Of a stretch of DNA of 64,000 nucleotides, positions 1-13,420 are shown piece after piece; the first letter of the stretch is position 1, and each line of letters starts with the position of its first letter. The DNA comes from Gavia stellata (lineage: Eukaryota; Chordata; Aves; Gaviiformes; Gaviidae): contig NC_082620.1 in the NCBI RefSeq assembly GCF_030936135.1, forward strand, positions 3,410,001-3,474,000, written 5' to 3'. The notes below the pieces were generated by a model. That model was not told the origin of the DNA and searched no databases. It saw only the letters and a list, made by a program, of their open reading frames with translations. The position numbers were made by a program, and so were the translations under genes.

Positions 1-3000
1 CAACCCCATCTCCCATGTTCAGAATGGGAGGTTACAAGGTGGTACTTCTTGAGCTGTGCCCTATACACCCCTAGCAGGTTTGCAGTAGGTTGCTCTCTGA
101 GCAGTCCTACTAGTTTTACAGTTGCCTCGACAGTTGTGAGATGGTTTAATTTTCCAATTGTTTTCCTTTAAATAAATCAAGTAACATATGTATGTCTTTC
201 TGCTGCTGGATGTATATGCTATACACTTTCTCTGCTCAACACTTCCAACTCACCTGGAGTCATTGCTCACAGTTTGCAAGCACTCTACCCTGGATCTCGC
301 AGCCCTTCTGTGTATATGCACCATGCATGAAGTTGACCAGCTGGCTGAATTAGATGATCCCTGGAGGTCTTTGCCAAACTTAAGCTATTCATGATTCTGT
401 GTTTATGACTGGTAATAATTTTCTAGTGACTAGCTTTTGAAAGCATCCATCTGGCAAGCCAGGTACAATAACTATCTAGGAGTATGGGAAGGGCTGGGAC
501 AGAAGCATTCCTAATGTTTCAGCTCCTGAAGCAACAGATGAGGTATTCTACCACTGGCCATAATGCCAAAGAAATTAGAAGGCGCAGTGGTCAGCTGTGA
601 CCTTGTGGCCTTACCAGGAGGTGGAAATAACTACCAGAGGGTAAGGGACAGTGGCAGCTGCAGAAGCAAAAGGAAAAGCTAAAGCAGCAACATAAAGATA
701 GGCAGAGTTGAATGTTTCACAGGTGGAAAACAGAAGAGAAATGAATCTCAGTTTCAGCATCCTGTCTGCATCACCCAATCACAGTTAACCGCACAGAGGG
801 GGAACCTGGCAGGGAAATAACTCTATGCATCAGATGAATGCATAACTATGCATTTTGGCAAGGATGATGTAGGAGTGCAGGTAAAACCAGCTGTGCTATA
901 TTTTGCCCACTAAATGCCACCAGACAAGCTTGAACCACGTCACTCCCACCTCCTCAAAACTACTCGTCTGAGACTATTCTTTTCAAGGTGGGGGCTGACT
1001 GCTGAATCTCAGCACTCAAGCTGCACACATGTGTACCTGCATGTGTGTCATTTTTGCCTTCCTCCCCCAACGACCCAAAAGCTTTAACTTCAGTTATTTG
1101 AGATTTCCTGTACACATGGGTCCCTCTCTTGGGGGATGTGTGCCCCAGGTGCAGTAGCTCTGAAGCTTGCCTAAGAGTGTCTTCTTGTGCTGTTCTCCAC
1201 TGATTGTGTTCATAGCTCAACAACCAGATAAAAGCCTGAGCAGTAGGAATACCAGCTGCAGTCACCTGTACAGAAAAATGTACTGAAAGTAAGTAGACGA
1301 AATAAGTGGTTTAAGTGTTTTTCTTTTCTGAGTATGTGCATTCATTCACTCCTGAGGATTTGTTGTTAACTGTGGGTGGGAAATTATCTTGAGTGTTGAC
1401 TGCAGCACTATCTTGTGGAGCTGGATATCTGATTTAGAGTCTAAACCAAAAAAACAACCAAACAAAAAAGGTAAAAAACCCATAAACAGAATAAACAGAA
1501 GTGAAGTGGAATACCAACTTCTGCGTAACATGAGCTGTTCTGGCATATACCATTACTTCCCGTGAAAGTCTCTGTTCCTCCCCTTGACAGGAGGGAAATA
1601 TTTTGTTCTGCAATAACAGAAAGTTAAATATTCTTCTGGTATCCCAGGTATGAAGTCTCATTTTACCTGCACAAGAATTAAGTACATGAGAAGAGATGTG
1701 GCAACTGTAGAAATTTATTAGAATGATCTTTTGAGGTTTGGTTTGAAGTCTATCTTGAAATTGAACTTGACATTAACTTCAAAACAGAGGATGGCTTGCA
1801 TATGGGCCAGTGTGTTCAGACTGAAAGCTGTACATCTGTGGGCTGGAACACCACGGAAAGTAAAGCCAGGCTGCATCAAGAGCTCGAGATGCTCCATTTT
1901 GATTAAATGGAATTTTAGAAAAGCTTCTCTTTCTTTGCTGTGAGCAGCCGAGTTAGTAGCAGATATGAACAGGTTATTGCTTGAAGGACTAGTGGAAGAT
2001 TAAAACGAAAAAGGATTCTTGTGAGTTTCTGTTGTGAAGGAGACTCTGGAGGACGTGAAGAGATGTTCAAGACTGACGTAAGGATGCGGCAACAAAATGA
2101 GTTTCAAGAATAAGCAGAGGTGAAATGATTGAGACCAGTGGCTCATTACAGCCAGATGTAAATCAGATATCTGCTTTTCACAAGACCCCACTATGACATC
2201 TGTCATTATGGGAGCTTTTGCAAAGTATGGTTTTGAAGGAGAAAAGAGCTTTTCTTGGGACTGGCTCAGAGTCAGATCCCCACCCCTCTTCTTTTACAGG
2301 ACCAGTTTCTCCATCCCTTGGTCTTGTTCACTTATACAACTTCTGAACGATTCTAGTGGTGTGGCCAGCAGTACAAGATGTCCCAGTGGGAACCCCGATG
2401 TAACTGCATGCAAATGCTAGCAACCAAGCACTAAACCCCTCTTTATTATTAGAGCACAAATCAGTGTCAAAAATTTCCTTTAAAAAAAAAAAAAGACATA
2501 GAAAACACTTCTATAAGAAGAGATTGATGATGGTGAAGTACCATAAAATGCCCCACCCACTGAGGGGCTTTTTGGCCAATAGGGGCAATTTCAGACATTT
2601 CCAGAACTCTCATCTCACCAAGGTGTTTCCTGCTTCTGACCTCATATGCCTCTGAGTCACAACTAGCTTCTGGCCAAGCTCACTGTGTCCCCTGACAAGG
2701 GGCTGTTCCTTTCTCACGTGAGACATTTTCTAAACTGTTTTGACTATGAGGATAATGACAGATTTTCCACACCTTCATTTTGTATTTTTTGTCTCTGAAC
2801 AGAAACTTATTCAGCCTAATTTCACTGCGCTATTTCACACCCTGAGGCAAGTTGAAATGAATTCTTAGACCTGCCTACTTCTATCTACTTCAGAGTGTCA
2901 AGTCAACTGATAAAAAAAACACATTAAAAAATCTAGCAAGTTATTTTGTTTGCAGTTTACAGATTGTTTGCATGCAGACTGAACAGAAGCAGGGCAGTGG

Positions 3001-3151
3001 AGCAGTTCACATCTGGATCCACACTAGATAGAGATTCATGAAATTGCACTTTTCTTCAGGGACAAAATGCAATTCTGCAGCTATACATGGTTCCTACTAT
3101 CTCTATGAGAAAGGCTCCATGTTAATTTGACTGAATTATAAACATACTGAC
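1..3151. other. Partial intron 2 of TNFRSF8; no exon supported
   Basis: This stretch lies downstream (minus strand) of TNFRSF8 exon 2, so it should be intron sequence leading to exon 3. I searched the minus strand for a phase-1 exon with TNF-receptor cysteine spacing and found none I can defend. All open frames here are short and lack splice or homology support. The next cysteine-rich exons therefore most likely lie below position 1. Confidence 0.6.
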
Positions 3152-3242
3152 CTGAGGGACACTGGTAACAGCAGCTTCGTGAAGTTTCATCATAGAACCA
3201 ATTCTCAAGTGTATCACAGGAATGAGATGGGGTTAATGATGT
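3152..3242 (-). CDS. TNFRSF8: TNFRSF8 exon 2: N-terminal half of cysteine-rich domain 1
   Basis: A 91-bp exon too short to stand out as an ORF. It reads in phase 0 from exon 1 and ends with one base of a Gly codon, the usual phase-1 break of TNF-receptor CRD exons. It contains four cysteines in the order C...CC..C and the stretch WFYDETSRSCCYQCPS, which aligns with HYYDKAVRRCCYRCP of human CD30. The acceptor has a pyrimidine-rich run before CTAG; the donor is G|GTCAGT. Confidence 0.85.
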
Positions 3243-6200
3243 CTAGAAATTGAAACAGACAAAAGACTCAATTAGAAAACAATCAGTTCCATATTAGAGC
3301 AGATCCCGGTACCTCTCTCAAGTGATGGTAGTTGCAGATGGTAAGAAAAAGCCTACAGCTTTTTGAAAGTTCAGGTGTCCCCAAAGCCACTAAATTACTG
3401 TTGCCCATATGCTTAAGCAAAGCTTGCACTATTCAGTTTATTTAGCAATAATTCAATATGTATCTTCACTCAGCAGGCTCTTTTCTCTGATAGTCATTTA
3501 AACATAGGAATGGAATACTGTAGCCCAACCTGTGTATCAAGCATTTCAGCGCTCAGAAACTAACTCCTTGTTTCATACAATAAAAAGGGTAGTGGCATTG
3601 CCCTACAAAAATGTTTTTCAGCCAATGCTCCAAGCACCCTTTGAAACCTATCTGCAGGATCACTAAGACCACTAAGAAAAGCTTGTCTATTAGTCTGCAT
3701 CTCCTTTAGAAATCTTGTAGCAGTTAGCAAATAAATAAAAAAAAAGGCTAAAAATTGGTTTCCTGAAATTATCCCATGTTAATTTGAGATAAGGATTTTT
3801 TAGAAAATAATTAAAAAAAGAATCCGTAACATCTGTAATAGATTCCCAGCTCTGTGTGCACTGGAATAAGAAGTGGTGTCAATGTCAGCATCATCTAAAA
3901 CTAGCTAGATTGGCTGTAATTCACAAAGGTAATTCTTGTTTGCAGCAAACAAGTTTTTCTGTTCAGTTATTTATGCAGTCATAATGCTTGAATTTAGTGA
4001 CCTAAAGATGTGTTTATTACAAACCAACAAATGTTCTACTTACATTTCGGGACAAATCCTACACTGATAATAAGAGGGTTTTGCCTCCTGTTTAATACTC
4101 ACACAATGAAGCCCTTATTCAAATAACTAAACCCACTTCTATTGTGAGTGAAGGTTTTCAGGAATAACCTTTGGTTTGACAACATAACTGATACTTGTTT
4201 AGTTAAAAAAACCCCACACAACAGTTCTAATATTAGCTTAGAAAATGATACTCAGCTATGAATTGTATCAAGAAGCATACAAGACTTAATTTTTGTATGG
4301 CAGGGCAGGGCCACTACATGCTCTGGGAAATTACAGTGCTACAAGTTTTCTGATGACAAAATCTGATTTTTGAATTTGGCATCTCCCTTAATAATCCCCT
4401 AAAAAAGTTGTTATCTGAATCTCATTTTCAGTATTTGCTAGAAGGTATAAATGGCAATTTTTTGTAAAGACTCAATCAGCAGATTCCCTAGAGATTTTCC
4501 CACACGATACCTGTAGAGCAGTTAAATATCTCAGTAAACGTACATCCCACTTTCTGCAGATGAATTTCCCATTGGCCTTTGAAATAATACCTACTGTCTC
4601 CTACTGCCTCTGTACGCAGTGCAGAATCGTACTACCTAACTAACTTCACAGCCATATTCTCCTGTTTAATGCGCTGTTCTTTTCACGGCAGGACCATAAA
4701 ACACAGAAGGTATTTAACTTGCCCCAGGTTACATCAGAAAACAGGACCCTTCAGTCAACGAGGAAATTAACAAAAGGACAAGAAATAGAAACATATTGAA
4801 ACCATTAAATTTCATTGAGCTCCAGTAATAGAACTGAGAAATCCTGCCTGACACATTTCTGCACTAACCACTGGGCCACACAGCCTCCCTACAAAGCGTT
4901 TTTTCTAGCTTACTGTAGAGAGGAAATAGCAGATGTCTGCTTGCTCAGCCTGACTCAAACCAGGTTTACAGATTTGCACCCTGTGTTTTTCTTTTCTGAA
5001 GAGGAAGCCCCAGACTGTAGGAAAAGGAAGTGGAATCTCCTCGCATCTGCATGGAGAAGCACCCTGGTTAGCCAGCCGCTCTGAGACTAAATTGAATAAC
5101 AGGAGATGACACGAGACCAGTCACTAGCCAAAGGGTCATTCAGGAGTCACTTCAGTGATAAGAAGTGAATTAACTAGTTTTTCTAAAAAAAGTTTAAGAA
5201 ACAACAGCATCCTGGCTGTAGCTAAGTCATCCTGGACTAGTTTCTCCGTAAGGGCTATGGGAAGTCACCACAAAAACCTGATCTGCTCCGCCTGGGCAAC
5301 CAACTCCGGCTGCAAATGATGTGGAATTTTTAATTGGGGTGAGAACAAAATTATTGAATGATTTATGCAGCACATAAACTTACAGCTTATTTAATTGTCT
5401 CTTCTTGGGTTTAAATAAAGGAAAAGTGTCTGTGTAAAAGTGTGAGGGAGGGGCTGCTTTTTAGAAAGTTACCTCGTCTAAAATATTGAAATGGTGCGTT
5501 TAGGATTAGATTCTGCTCTTAGTTACAGCCATGCAAATTCTGATTATGAATTTGACCTGATGCTAGTGCTGTGATAAATTACTGCATAAACTATGCATAC
5601 ATACTACACAAATTATGAAAATATACATACTCAACCTTTTTTTTTCCTTTCCACAAGAGGGCAGCTATATACTACAGCCAGCTACAGCATACATGACATC
5701 CCCAGCTTCACAACAAACGCTGCCTTCAAGTATCCAGTTACGAGCACAGCTTTGTAGCCACCTTTACTGTTTACACTGAGCCAAGCCCAAGGTGCTCTGC
5801 TGTAAAAAGAAGTCATTTTAACAATCATGACATGACTTCTATGGCTGAAGAAACCATTTCCTGAAGAACCCACCACTTCTAATCCATAGCTACCTGCAAA
5901 ATGTCTTTAAGAGTTGCCATCTGTTTAGTAGAGGTGTCTCATGAGTATGAAACTTCCTATAGATCCTTTCAGTGATAAATAATGTACATATCAATGCTCA
6001 GCATCAGTCATCATCTCCTCATTCTTCTCATCTTTTTCCCTCTAAATCCTAAAGCTGTTTGATTCCTAATGTGACCTGTAACAGCAATGCAATGATGCAA
6101 AGTTCAGCTCTTAAACTAAGCAGAAAGGTTGGCCCTTTGTAGACGGCATACTTTAAGGTAAGGACCTGAGTATAAACCAAGCCCCCATACCTCTAGCACT

Positions 6201-9200
6201 TCAGGCTTAAAAGCTCAAAATAAATTACATAGGCAAAACTGGCAGGTTGGAAAGGCAAGTGTCACTAAAAATTATATGGGCTCTGCTTCTTAACTTATGC
6301 AAGGCATTTTGTAAGCTAAATTTCAAGTTTTCATGCATCTGGAATAAAGTAATTAATAAAGCAAATAAAAATAAAGCAATAAAAATCTTGCACTAAGAAC
6401 CCACCAAAACTTCCACGAGTTTTTGGGGAAGTAAAACAAATTCGTTTCCAATTTCCAAATTGGTTTTCCAGTTTCCAACTAGCCAAAGATATGAAGTGAA
6501 AAGGGAACAAAACTGTGCATTATTAGTGGGTAGCAATAGGCCTGACCTGAGGTAATTTACCCAATCAATGACTGAACATGTGAATTACCTCAGTTTCACC
6601 ACCTGTAACTACTCTTACCACATGCAAAACACCAGCTCTGACATCTCATCTACAATTAGGGAAGTTAGGGTGCAAGTTTGCAATAAAATATTGGCTTGTT
6701 TGATCTTTCATTTTGATGAGCTCAGTATTTCTAATTAGGAAGAAATCTCTGGAAACAATTCACCAAGAAACACAGGGAATTCTAGATTTCATATTTTCCA
6801 GTCCCACTCCCTTCATGACCCAGTGCTTCTGGAAAGATACCTTACGCATTTTCTTGATTTGACCATCATCTTAGATCTCTGTGTGCAAGAAGACTCCAAG
6901 TGATATGATCGATGTGTCTGGGGTTTTTTTGTTCCTCAGCTGTTGGCCATTCCTTTTTAAACAGCAGAAATCTAGACATCAGCCATCAAATCCATCCAAA
7001 TTTGGAGGGACTGCAAAATACTTAACATGTACTTGTCTTGCTGTTCCTGGACAGAATGACAACTGAGTGCTGGAGTTACGAAATATTTTAATGCTGATTA
7101 ACCAACACTGTTAAAAAGCAAAAAATATTTCAGTGGCTTGGCCAAAAAAACCATTAGATTTCCACAGAATTATGGAAGTAACATATGTGGCTAACTTCTC
7201 AGAAATTAAGGCTGTTGAACTGACATGTCTATTTTCAATAGCAACTATCATTTCTATATAGTGGTAAGCCTAGTACAAACTGCGGCTGGAACACAAACCG
7301 GATTTCTAATCTTCATCTGGTAAATATCAAAATGACTTGGGTGAACTCCTGTTGTCTGAGTAGTCCAATACTGAGCTTGGACCTCCAGGCTCATCTCTGT
7401 GTAAACCCACAGCAACTTGACAGTGAGGCCACCACAAGGCTGAGGGCAGGAAAAGGCCTTGTAGCGTTCAGGGTTGCTGGTTCCACTCCTGGCTCTATCA
7501 CTGCTCAGCCTTAGATGTGTTACGTTAAAGTCCTTGCTGTACTGCATCCAGTCTATCAATTGTCTATCTACAATTATGGGTATTTTTGTGGTGGTAGCAC
7601 CAGGGAACCCCAGATAGGCTCTGTAAGGGCACACAGGACATATTGTCCCTCCAGTGACACTGGATCCTCAACTTCAGATTTGCTTGCTTTTACCAAATCT
7701 TGTCCAAACTATCACCAACGGTACTGTAAACACTTCTTATCCTGCCAACACTCACAGCTCAATTGCTAAGGGGAGGACAACTGCCATCAGGAGAGGTCAG
7801 TCTGCTACAGCAGAACTTATCAGTTTATGTTCTCTCTAGCTTTTCCAGTGAAACATAAAAACATCTTTCCACTCAAAAACTTGGGCAAGCAGTTTGCTCA
7901 GGAGGATATCACATGCTGTTTGTAATCAAAATAGGCAGGGGAAAAGCTAGTTGTCTTCTAACACTGTGGCTACAACGGAATCTGGTGACAGCACAGAATG
8001 ATCCTGTTTAGACGAGGGAAATTCTGAGAAAAATTCCCACCAACAGTAGCAGCACTGATCTGCCCAGCACAGATACATACTGTTTTGTGCTGCATAGACC
8101 TGTTTGGAGCTGCATTACCAACGGCTGCAACTGTGGGAGCCTGCTATGTACTGGGTTTCTGGTATTGTGACTGAGATGATGGTAGCCGACAGTGAAAGCT
8201 TTTAAAGAAAATGTACCTCTTGTCAAGCCTTAGTCAAAACAGGGATCACCTAAAAGAAGGGAGGGAATCACAAGGGCATTGAGGAGAAAAGGGAAAAAAT
8301 CATGTAAAAAGAGGTGCTTTATCATATGAGGGCTCAAGAAGAACACAGCAGGAAGGAAAAGCATATGTGCCCTTACTGCTCTCATTGCCAACAAAAATCT
8401 CAGCATTAAGACATTTCTAATATATTTCTGGTGTTGAGTGTTTGAACAAAACCAAGCATTATAGAATATTGAATAAGACACATAAGGTTTAACTACAAAA
8501 TAGTGAAAGTCTTCTGCCTTGGACCATTATCCCATTTGTCAGTATGAACTTAAGACAAGGAATCCTTTTTTAATACGTTCTAGGATGACAGTGGAAATTT
8601 AACCCTTTCTCAGAAAAAAATATGAACTTAATTACTTTGACTCAGGATTGTGTGAATATCACTAATAAAACTAATTTTTCCAGAGCAAACCCAGTTTATT
8701 TAAATTAAGACTCCTCGTGAGGCAGAAGCTGAAGGTTAAGGTTTGACTTAGCAGGCCCTAGTTGCTCATAAATAACTTTTGAAATGAAAGGAAGAGATAA
8801 AGCAAAGGAGACAGAAAAGAGTTTCAGCCTCGCATTACAAAACCTCAACACTATCACCTTCTTACAAAAAAGTATCAGCTGCGACTGTTGGGGTGGGGTG
8901 GGGGGTTCACCTTCTTGATTCCATGGTGCCTGTGTGTAGAGGCCCACAAAAAAGAAAGTGCTAAGAAAATCTGTACTTACAGTGTTGGCCATTTCTCCTG
9001 GCTCCAGTATGCTTACAGAAATTGTCAATTAGCCAGTGAGAGAAGACTCACTTCATCATTTTTGCCCCTTACTACTGATTTTGTAGGGAAGGATTTGTGT
9101 GTAAGAACTTTCACTTCCTGCCCCACTCCCTCCTCTTCTTCCTGGAATGCTTAGAAACACTGAGGAGTGTGGTATAATCCATACTCAGCAGCAATTAGCA

Positions 9201-12200
9201 TGTGGCTTTGCTTCATCAAGGAAATCTCCAGTAAGTTTTACAGAACAAACTCCCCTCATTTCTGTGAGGAACAGAATGAAATGTGGTAACCTCAAAATCC
9301 TGTTTAAGTAACATTTAAAGTGGTTTTCTCCTTCATCTTTTGACTGTCCCTCCTCCTTGTCCACTCTTGTCTGAATCTCAAGACGGACAGAAACAGAACT
9401 CAGATTCTGCCAGGGAGATTCAAAATTCTAGCACAATTTCACTTTTAAGGCATCATTTCCTACTGTTTCCTGAAGAAAAGAGAAGGACAGTAGGCCTTTG
9501 TCCTTCCCTCTCATTCCGAGGAAACTCTGAATGGATGGGTCTGTATTAAGAATGGATTAGCAAAGTGGGAATATGTGTCTGTTAACAGCTATGCTAATCC
9601 TGTGGCTCTTTGCCATCCAAGGGTGCAATCCCACTTCCCCTCTCTTGCCTGTACCCACATTTTCCTTCCCCTCTAACTCCTTGATTGTTTAAAGACAGAG
9701 AAATTGTGTTTCCAGAGGATGAATCAGTTCTAGGAGTTCATTTGACTGAAAACTCTGCTTTCTGAATTTGTGAAGTTGGTTTTCAGGGGGTTACTGCACT
9801 GAAACAACTCACCCTGGGGCTGCATAGTCACTTGCACTAAATTCAATGCAAGAAAGTCAGTGGCATGGTGTAGCCAGGAGCAGGGCCTCCCCTTGGCGTC
9901 CCAGGTCTCTGCTGATGGGCACAGCTGTAAGGGGAAACCTCACAGACATTATTTCTGCATCTGTATACTACATCAAAATTTATTTGATCTGGATTGGACA
10001 TGAGGACACAGTGCAGAGTTAATGCTGCTTTATGCCAGCTGTAGAGGAACAGATAAATATTTAAACTAACAAGAAGGTAAGCTGGTGTAGTAAACAATTG
10101 CCAGTGTAGCAGAAAGCCTGCCACTACAAAATTAATCTGTCCACATTTTTTGAACAAATTTGAACAAGCCATGAGTCTATATCACACTAGTAATTTGCAC
10201 CTGTCTTCGCTCTAAAAGAGTTCTTACATTGGATTCAGTATACTGTTCATTTGGAGGGAGACAGAGACTGAATTTCACGAACCTTTTCCTGTACATACTT
10301 CAAATAAAGTTTTTTGATTTAGCAGGAGCTGAAATACATCTTGTGAAAGAAAAGACCACAAGTCACATCCTGTTCGGATGTCTCTGTAACAGGATGGCCA
10401 GGGATCCCATGGCTTAGTGCTTTCATTGACCTATCAAACCAACCATTTTTTTCTTTTTTTAAAGTGTTGCAGATCAAGGCCCAACTAAATAAAGCAAACA
10501 TATTTGATACAAAGCATTTGGGGTTTTCAGTGCTTGTTTTTGAAAATTTGTTTTAGAAAACAGGCTTTTTGTAGCTGTTCTCACTTTCCGTGTATCTACA
10601 AACACATTTGCTATTCCAATTTAAATAATGGCAATTGTAAAGATGGTGCTGAATTCAGTGGGCTACTCTGCAGTTCAGTCAGGACAAGGTTTGACTCATT
10701 TATTTATGGCCTTTTCAGCTCATAGAGAAAAAGTGATGGTGAGGCAGAATAAGAAATCAGCTTGCTACAAATGAGCTGTAAGTCAGGAAGAAAGCATATT
10801 ACGGTAAAAAAAAAAAATCTTCTACCAGCATTGGCTATTCTTGAACTGACTAATACTGTAGCAAAACAGTTGACTCCCTTTCAAGCTTCTATAAATTCTG
10901 ACAGTACAAAAAAAGCTGATAATCTAAGACTTCAAGTAGTAAAGCTTCATCTGCTTGATAGTAAAGACATTATTAACAAGTGAGAGTTAACTGAATATTA
11001 AAGCAAACAAAACGCAAACTGTGGACTCAAGTGAGGTGGAATATGATTTCAAATATGACTAATAAGCTGTGACTTGCTCACATTAAACAGCATCACTTGT
11101 ACTGTGGTGGCAGTAAAAGCAAACGTTGCTGTGATAGAGGCAATACCGAAAGACAGTGAAAAGCCAGTTGCTTATCCCAGCATACATATTTATTACAGGT
11201 AAACAATGATTTTGCAGTGAGACTGAATGTTGACAGTGAGTATCAGAAAACCAAATTTTCTCTCTGCCCCTTTCATTTTGTGAACAAAACATTAAGAGTG
11301 ATGTCAAATAGCAAAAATACCATCTTTTTTCTATTGCCTTTCTCCTAAAGCAGTTTGCATTCAGCAGACCAGACAAGCTTACCTGAATGCCCTACTAGGA
11401 ATTTCAGTAACAACTACAGACTCCAATCCTACAGAAGAACAGTGATCCTTCTATACTTCAGGAAGGAAGCAGTGGCAGGACAGACAACCAGGGCAAAGTA
11501 GAGCAAACTTGCAATGTGGGAGGGGAATTTACAACTCAAGACACAAGGGCAAACTCCTACTCTTACCAAAAGAGCCAGGAGGATCTTTTTCAAATGTCTA
11601 TGAAGAGGATACAGGACTTGATTATTTTCAAAGATCTAATCAGAGTCAGTTTCTTGTAAAAAATCCCCTGACAGCCCAAGTGATGTGCTGTATCATTAAT
11701 TTACAATGTACAGACAGATGTCTTAGGCTAATATATGCTCATATTTCCACTGCAAGGGAAAATAGCCAATTTCAGGATCCAACACAGTGTGCAGTTACCC
11801 ACCTACTTGACTTTACCTGTGCAAAGAGCCTCTGCAACTGACCTTTTTTTTTTTAGTGTGTGTGCAAAAGTGTCAGCCAGGGAAACTACCTGGACTTATG
11901 CCAGGTGCTGAGGGCTTGTGTCCACGTGATCCATTAGGGAGGAGGGGGTAAGTGGCAGGGGAAGCAAACCCACAAAAGATGATACGATCTGAGCAGGGAA
12001 CTATCTTGCATCTACAGCATCAGATGAGTGCGACTAGTGGGCTATGTCTATTTTAAGTCAATTTGATGCAGAAATAATAGCCCATTCATGAGGAAGTCAG
12101 TGTGAGAGGGTGGGTGGTTGTAAAGAGGAAGGTATTTTATTGTTTTGTTTGCCTTTACGCCTTTCAATTTGCCAGCCCTGACTCACATCAGCAGAGTGAG

Positions 12201-12700
12201 CAGAAGCCCTCCGAACCAAGCTCTGCAAGGAATGTGCCTGTCACGGAACACCTGGTCATCCAGGCAAAAATAAAAGCCACTCACCCAAACAAACGTGAAC
12301 AGTCTCTCACCCCCATCAAATCTTTCCTCATTCCCTAGCTGTGATGTGTCTGGAGGTGCAGTAACACTAGCAATGCCAACAAAAAGATGCAGATCATTGC
12401 TCGTATCCCCTGCTCCTGCCTGCAAAGTTCCCAGAGAGGGCAAACTCTCCTGGCTGCTCTGCTTTATACCTTTATCACCCTGTGTAGCACAAAGCCTGTT
12501 TCTGTGGACGCCCACTATCCGGCACCCAGCCTATGGGCAGGATAGCCCTGCAGCCCAGGGTGCCCCGAGACCTCCCCAGGCTCCTGCATCCTGAGGGGCT
12601 GCAGGAGCCTGATGCCACCTTGCCTTACCTGGGGGGCTGTCTGGATATCCTGGAGAAGCAGCAGGAGCCACAGTCCTAGTGCCAGGCTGCAGACAGCCAT
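3152..12700 (-). CDS. TNFRSF8: TNF receptor superfamily member 8 (CD30), 5' part: exons 1-2 only
   Basis: Type I membrane receptor of the TNF-receptor family; in mammals CD30 binds CD30L (TNFSF8) on activated lymphocytes and signals through TRAF proteins. Two coding exons are visible: 12629-12700 and 3152-3242. Exon 1 encodes 24 residues, a signal peptide with a Leu-rich core, ending in phase 0 at a GTAAGG donor. Exon 2 starts after a TTTCTAG acceptor and gives 30 codons plus one base, with Cys, nine residues to Asp, then CCYQCPSG. This is the spacing of the first half of CRD1 in human CD30 (Cys-x8-Asp...CCYRCPMG). The phases fit, the donor is GTCAGT, and the position just downstream of MIIP matches the human gene order. 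TNFRSF1B is the main alternative, but it normally lies beyond TNFRSF8. Transmembrane and cytoplasmic parts are outside the window. Confidence 0.82.
3243..12628. other. TNFRSF8 intron 1, about 9.4 kb, no gene recognised
   Basis: A long first intron separates the signal-peptide exon from the first CRD exon, as in the human gene. It contains at least one old MIR fragment (about 4,690-4,890) and a possible second near 7,460-7,520. Scattered open frames of up to about 126 codons occur on both strands, but none has recognisable domains, coherent splice sites or a promoter. I see no tRNA or other RNA gene. Confidence 0.65.
4685..4890 (-). repeat. MIR SINE fragment, minus orientation, interrupted
   Basis: Two blocks resemble the reverse complement of the MIR consensus: the core around 4,700-4,750 (AGGTATTTAACTTGCCCCAG, then GTTACATCAG) and the 5' end around 4,845-4,885 (GCACTAACCACTGGGCCACA). 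About 90 bp of unrelated sequence separates them, so the copy is old and diverged. Recognised by eye, without an alignment score. Confidence 0.55.
12629..12700 (-). CDS. TNFRSF8: TNFRSF8 exon 1: start codon and signal peptide
   Basis: ATG at 12700-12698 begins a 24-codon exon: a short n-region with no basic residue, a hydrophobic core (LALGLWLLLLL), then a polar segment ending TAPQ. The donor CAG|GTAAGG directly follows. The exon is in phase 0 with the cysteine-rich exon 9.4 kb downstream. This ATG is chosen because it directly precedes the hydrophobic core; no strong CpG island surrounds it, which fits an inducible lymphoid gene. Confidence 0.8.
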
Positions 12701-12994
12701 CTGCAGCAGTGTTAAATCTCCCTAGCTCCCAGCATCGCAGGTTAGACAGCCAGGTTGCTCCTCCTGGAGGTCGAGATCCTCCCAGGGTCCAGCCCAGTCT
12801 TGCTCTGTGTCTGTTCATTCAGTCGAGAGCCATTCCAGCTGTTCAAGACAAGCAGGAGACAGGCTTTGAGACTCAAGCAAGCTGAGAAAACAATTTAGAA
12901 GGAAGGGGGAGGGGGAGCTGCCCAAAAAAGAAAAGTAAAAAAAGAACAAAACAAAACCGCGTCAATCACTACTCCCGGAGCTGTCAGGTTTCTG

Positions 12995-13069
12995 TGAGTC
13001 AATTGCATGCATCAAGGTTGTCACACGAGGTACGTGGCTGGCTGCACAGAAACACAGGCTCCTGAGTCA
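12995..13069. promoter_or_regulatory. Two perfect AP-1 sites upstream of TNFRSF8
   Basis: TGAGTCA occurs at 12995-13001 and again at 13063-13069, about 295 and 363 bp upstream of the TNFRSF8 start codon. Both are exact consensus heptamers for Jun/Fos or Jun/ATF dimers. AP-1, notably JunB, is known to drive CD30 transcription in human lymphoid cells. Function here is inferred from position and motif only. Confidence 0.45.
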
Positions 13070-13420
13070 TCTAGGCTGCCTTCTGAGAGCACTTCACCAC
13101 CCTAAAGCCTTGGCCAGGCATGAGTCCAAGCCCTGCCCCATCCATCCGCCACACTTTCAAGAGCTGCAACCAAGCCTCAAGAGAGTTCCCAGTAAGAAAC
13201 ACTCATTTTTTTAGTACACTCATTTTTCTCCTGTTTGGATGAGTGTGTGAAAACTCACAACCAACCAGGGTGACCCTGTGAAGGTTTAGGCTTTACACAT
13301 TGTTATTTCAATACCAACATACTGCAGACCATCCTCTTGAGAATCCTTCTCTTTCCTCCAATCCCACTTGAAATCAAGTCCTGTTGCTGACAATCATCCC
13401 TTAGACTGCTACTCATCATT

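Noticed and set aside
254-344. Minus-strand 91-bp candidate exon with good acceptor (ATTCAG) and donor (GTGAGT), open and phase-compatible with TNFRSF8 exon 2
   Set aside because: Its peptide has only two cysteines and no CRD spacing or similarity to CD30; likely chance splice-like sequence.
640-690. Minus-strand run of TGC/TGT codons (CFCSCHCP)
   Set aside because: Low-complexity coincidence, spacing unlike any CRD.
2930-3023. Minus-strand cysteine-rich frame just downstream of TNFRSF8 exon 2, after a TATCTAG
   Set aside because: Required phase is 1, but the Cys-rich frame starts in phase 0; in phase 1 a stop appears after five codons. No convincing donor.
7254-7634. 126-codon minus-strand frame in TNFRSF8 intron 1
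   Set aside because: Contains a MIR-like stretch (about 7,460-7,520) and no domain or TNF-receptor pattern.
9843-10172. Minus-strand frame with several cysteines in TNFRSF8 intron 1
   Set aside because: Cysteine spacing does not fit a CRD, and no splice phase joins it to exon 1.
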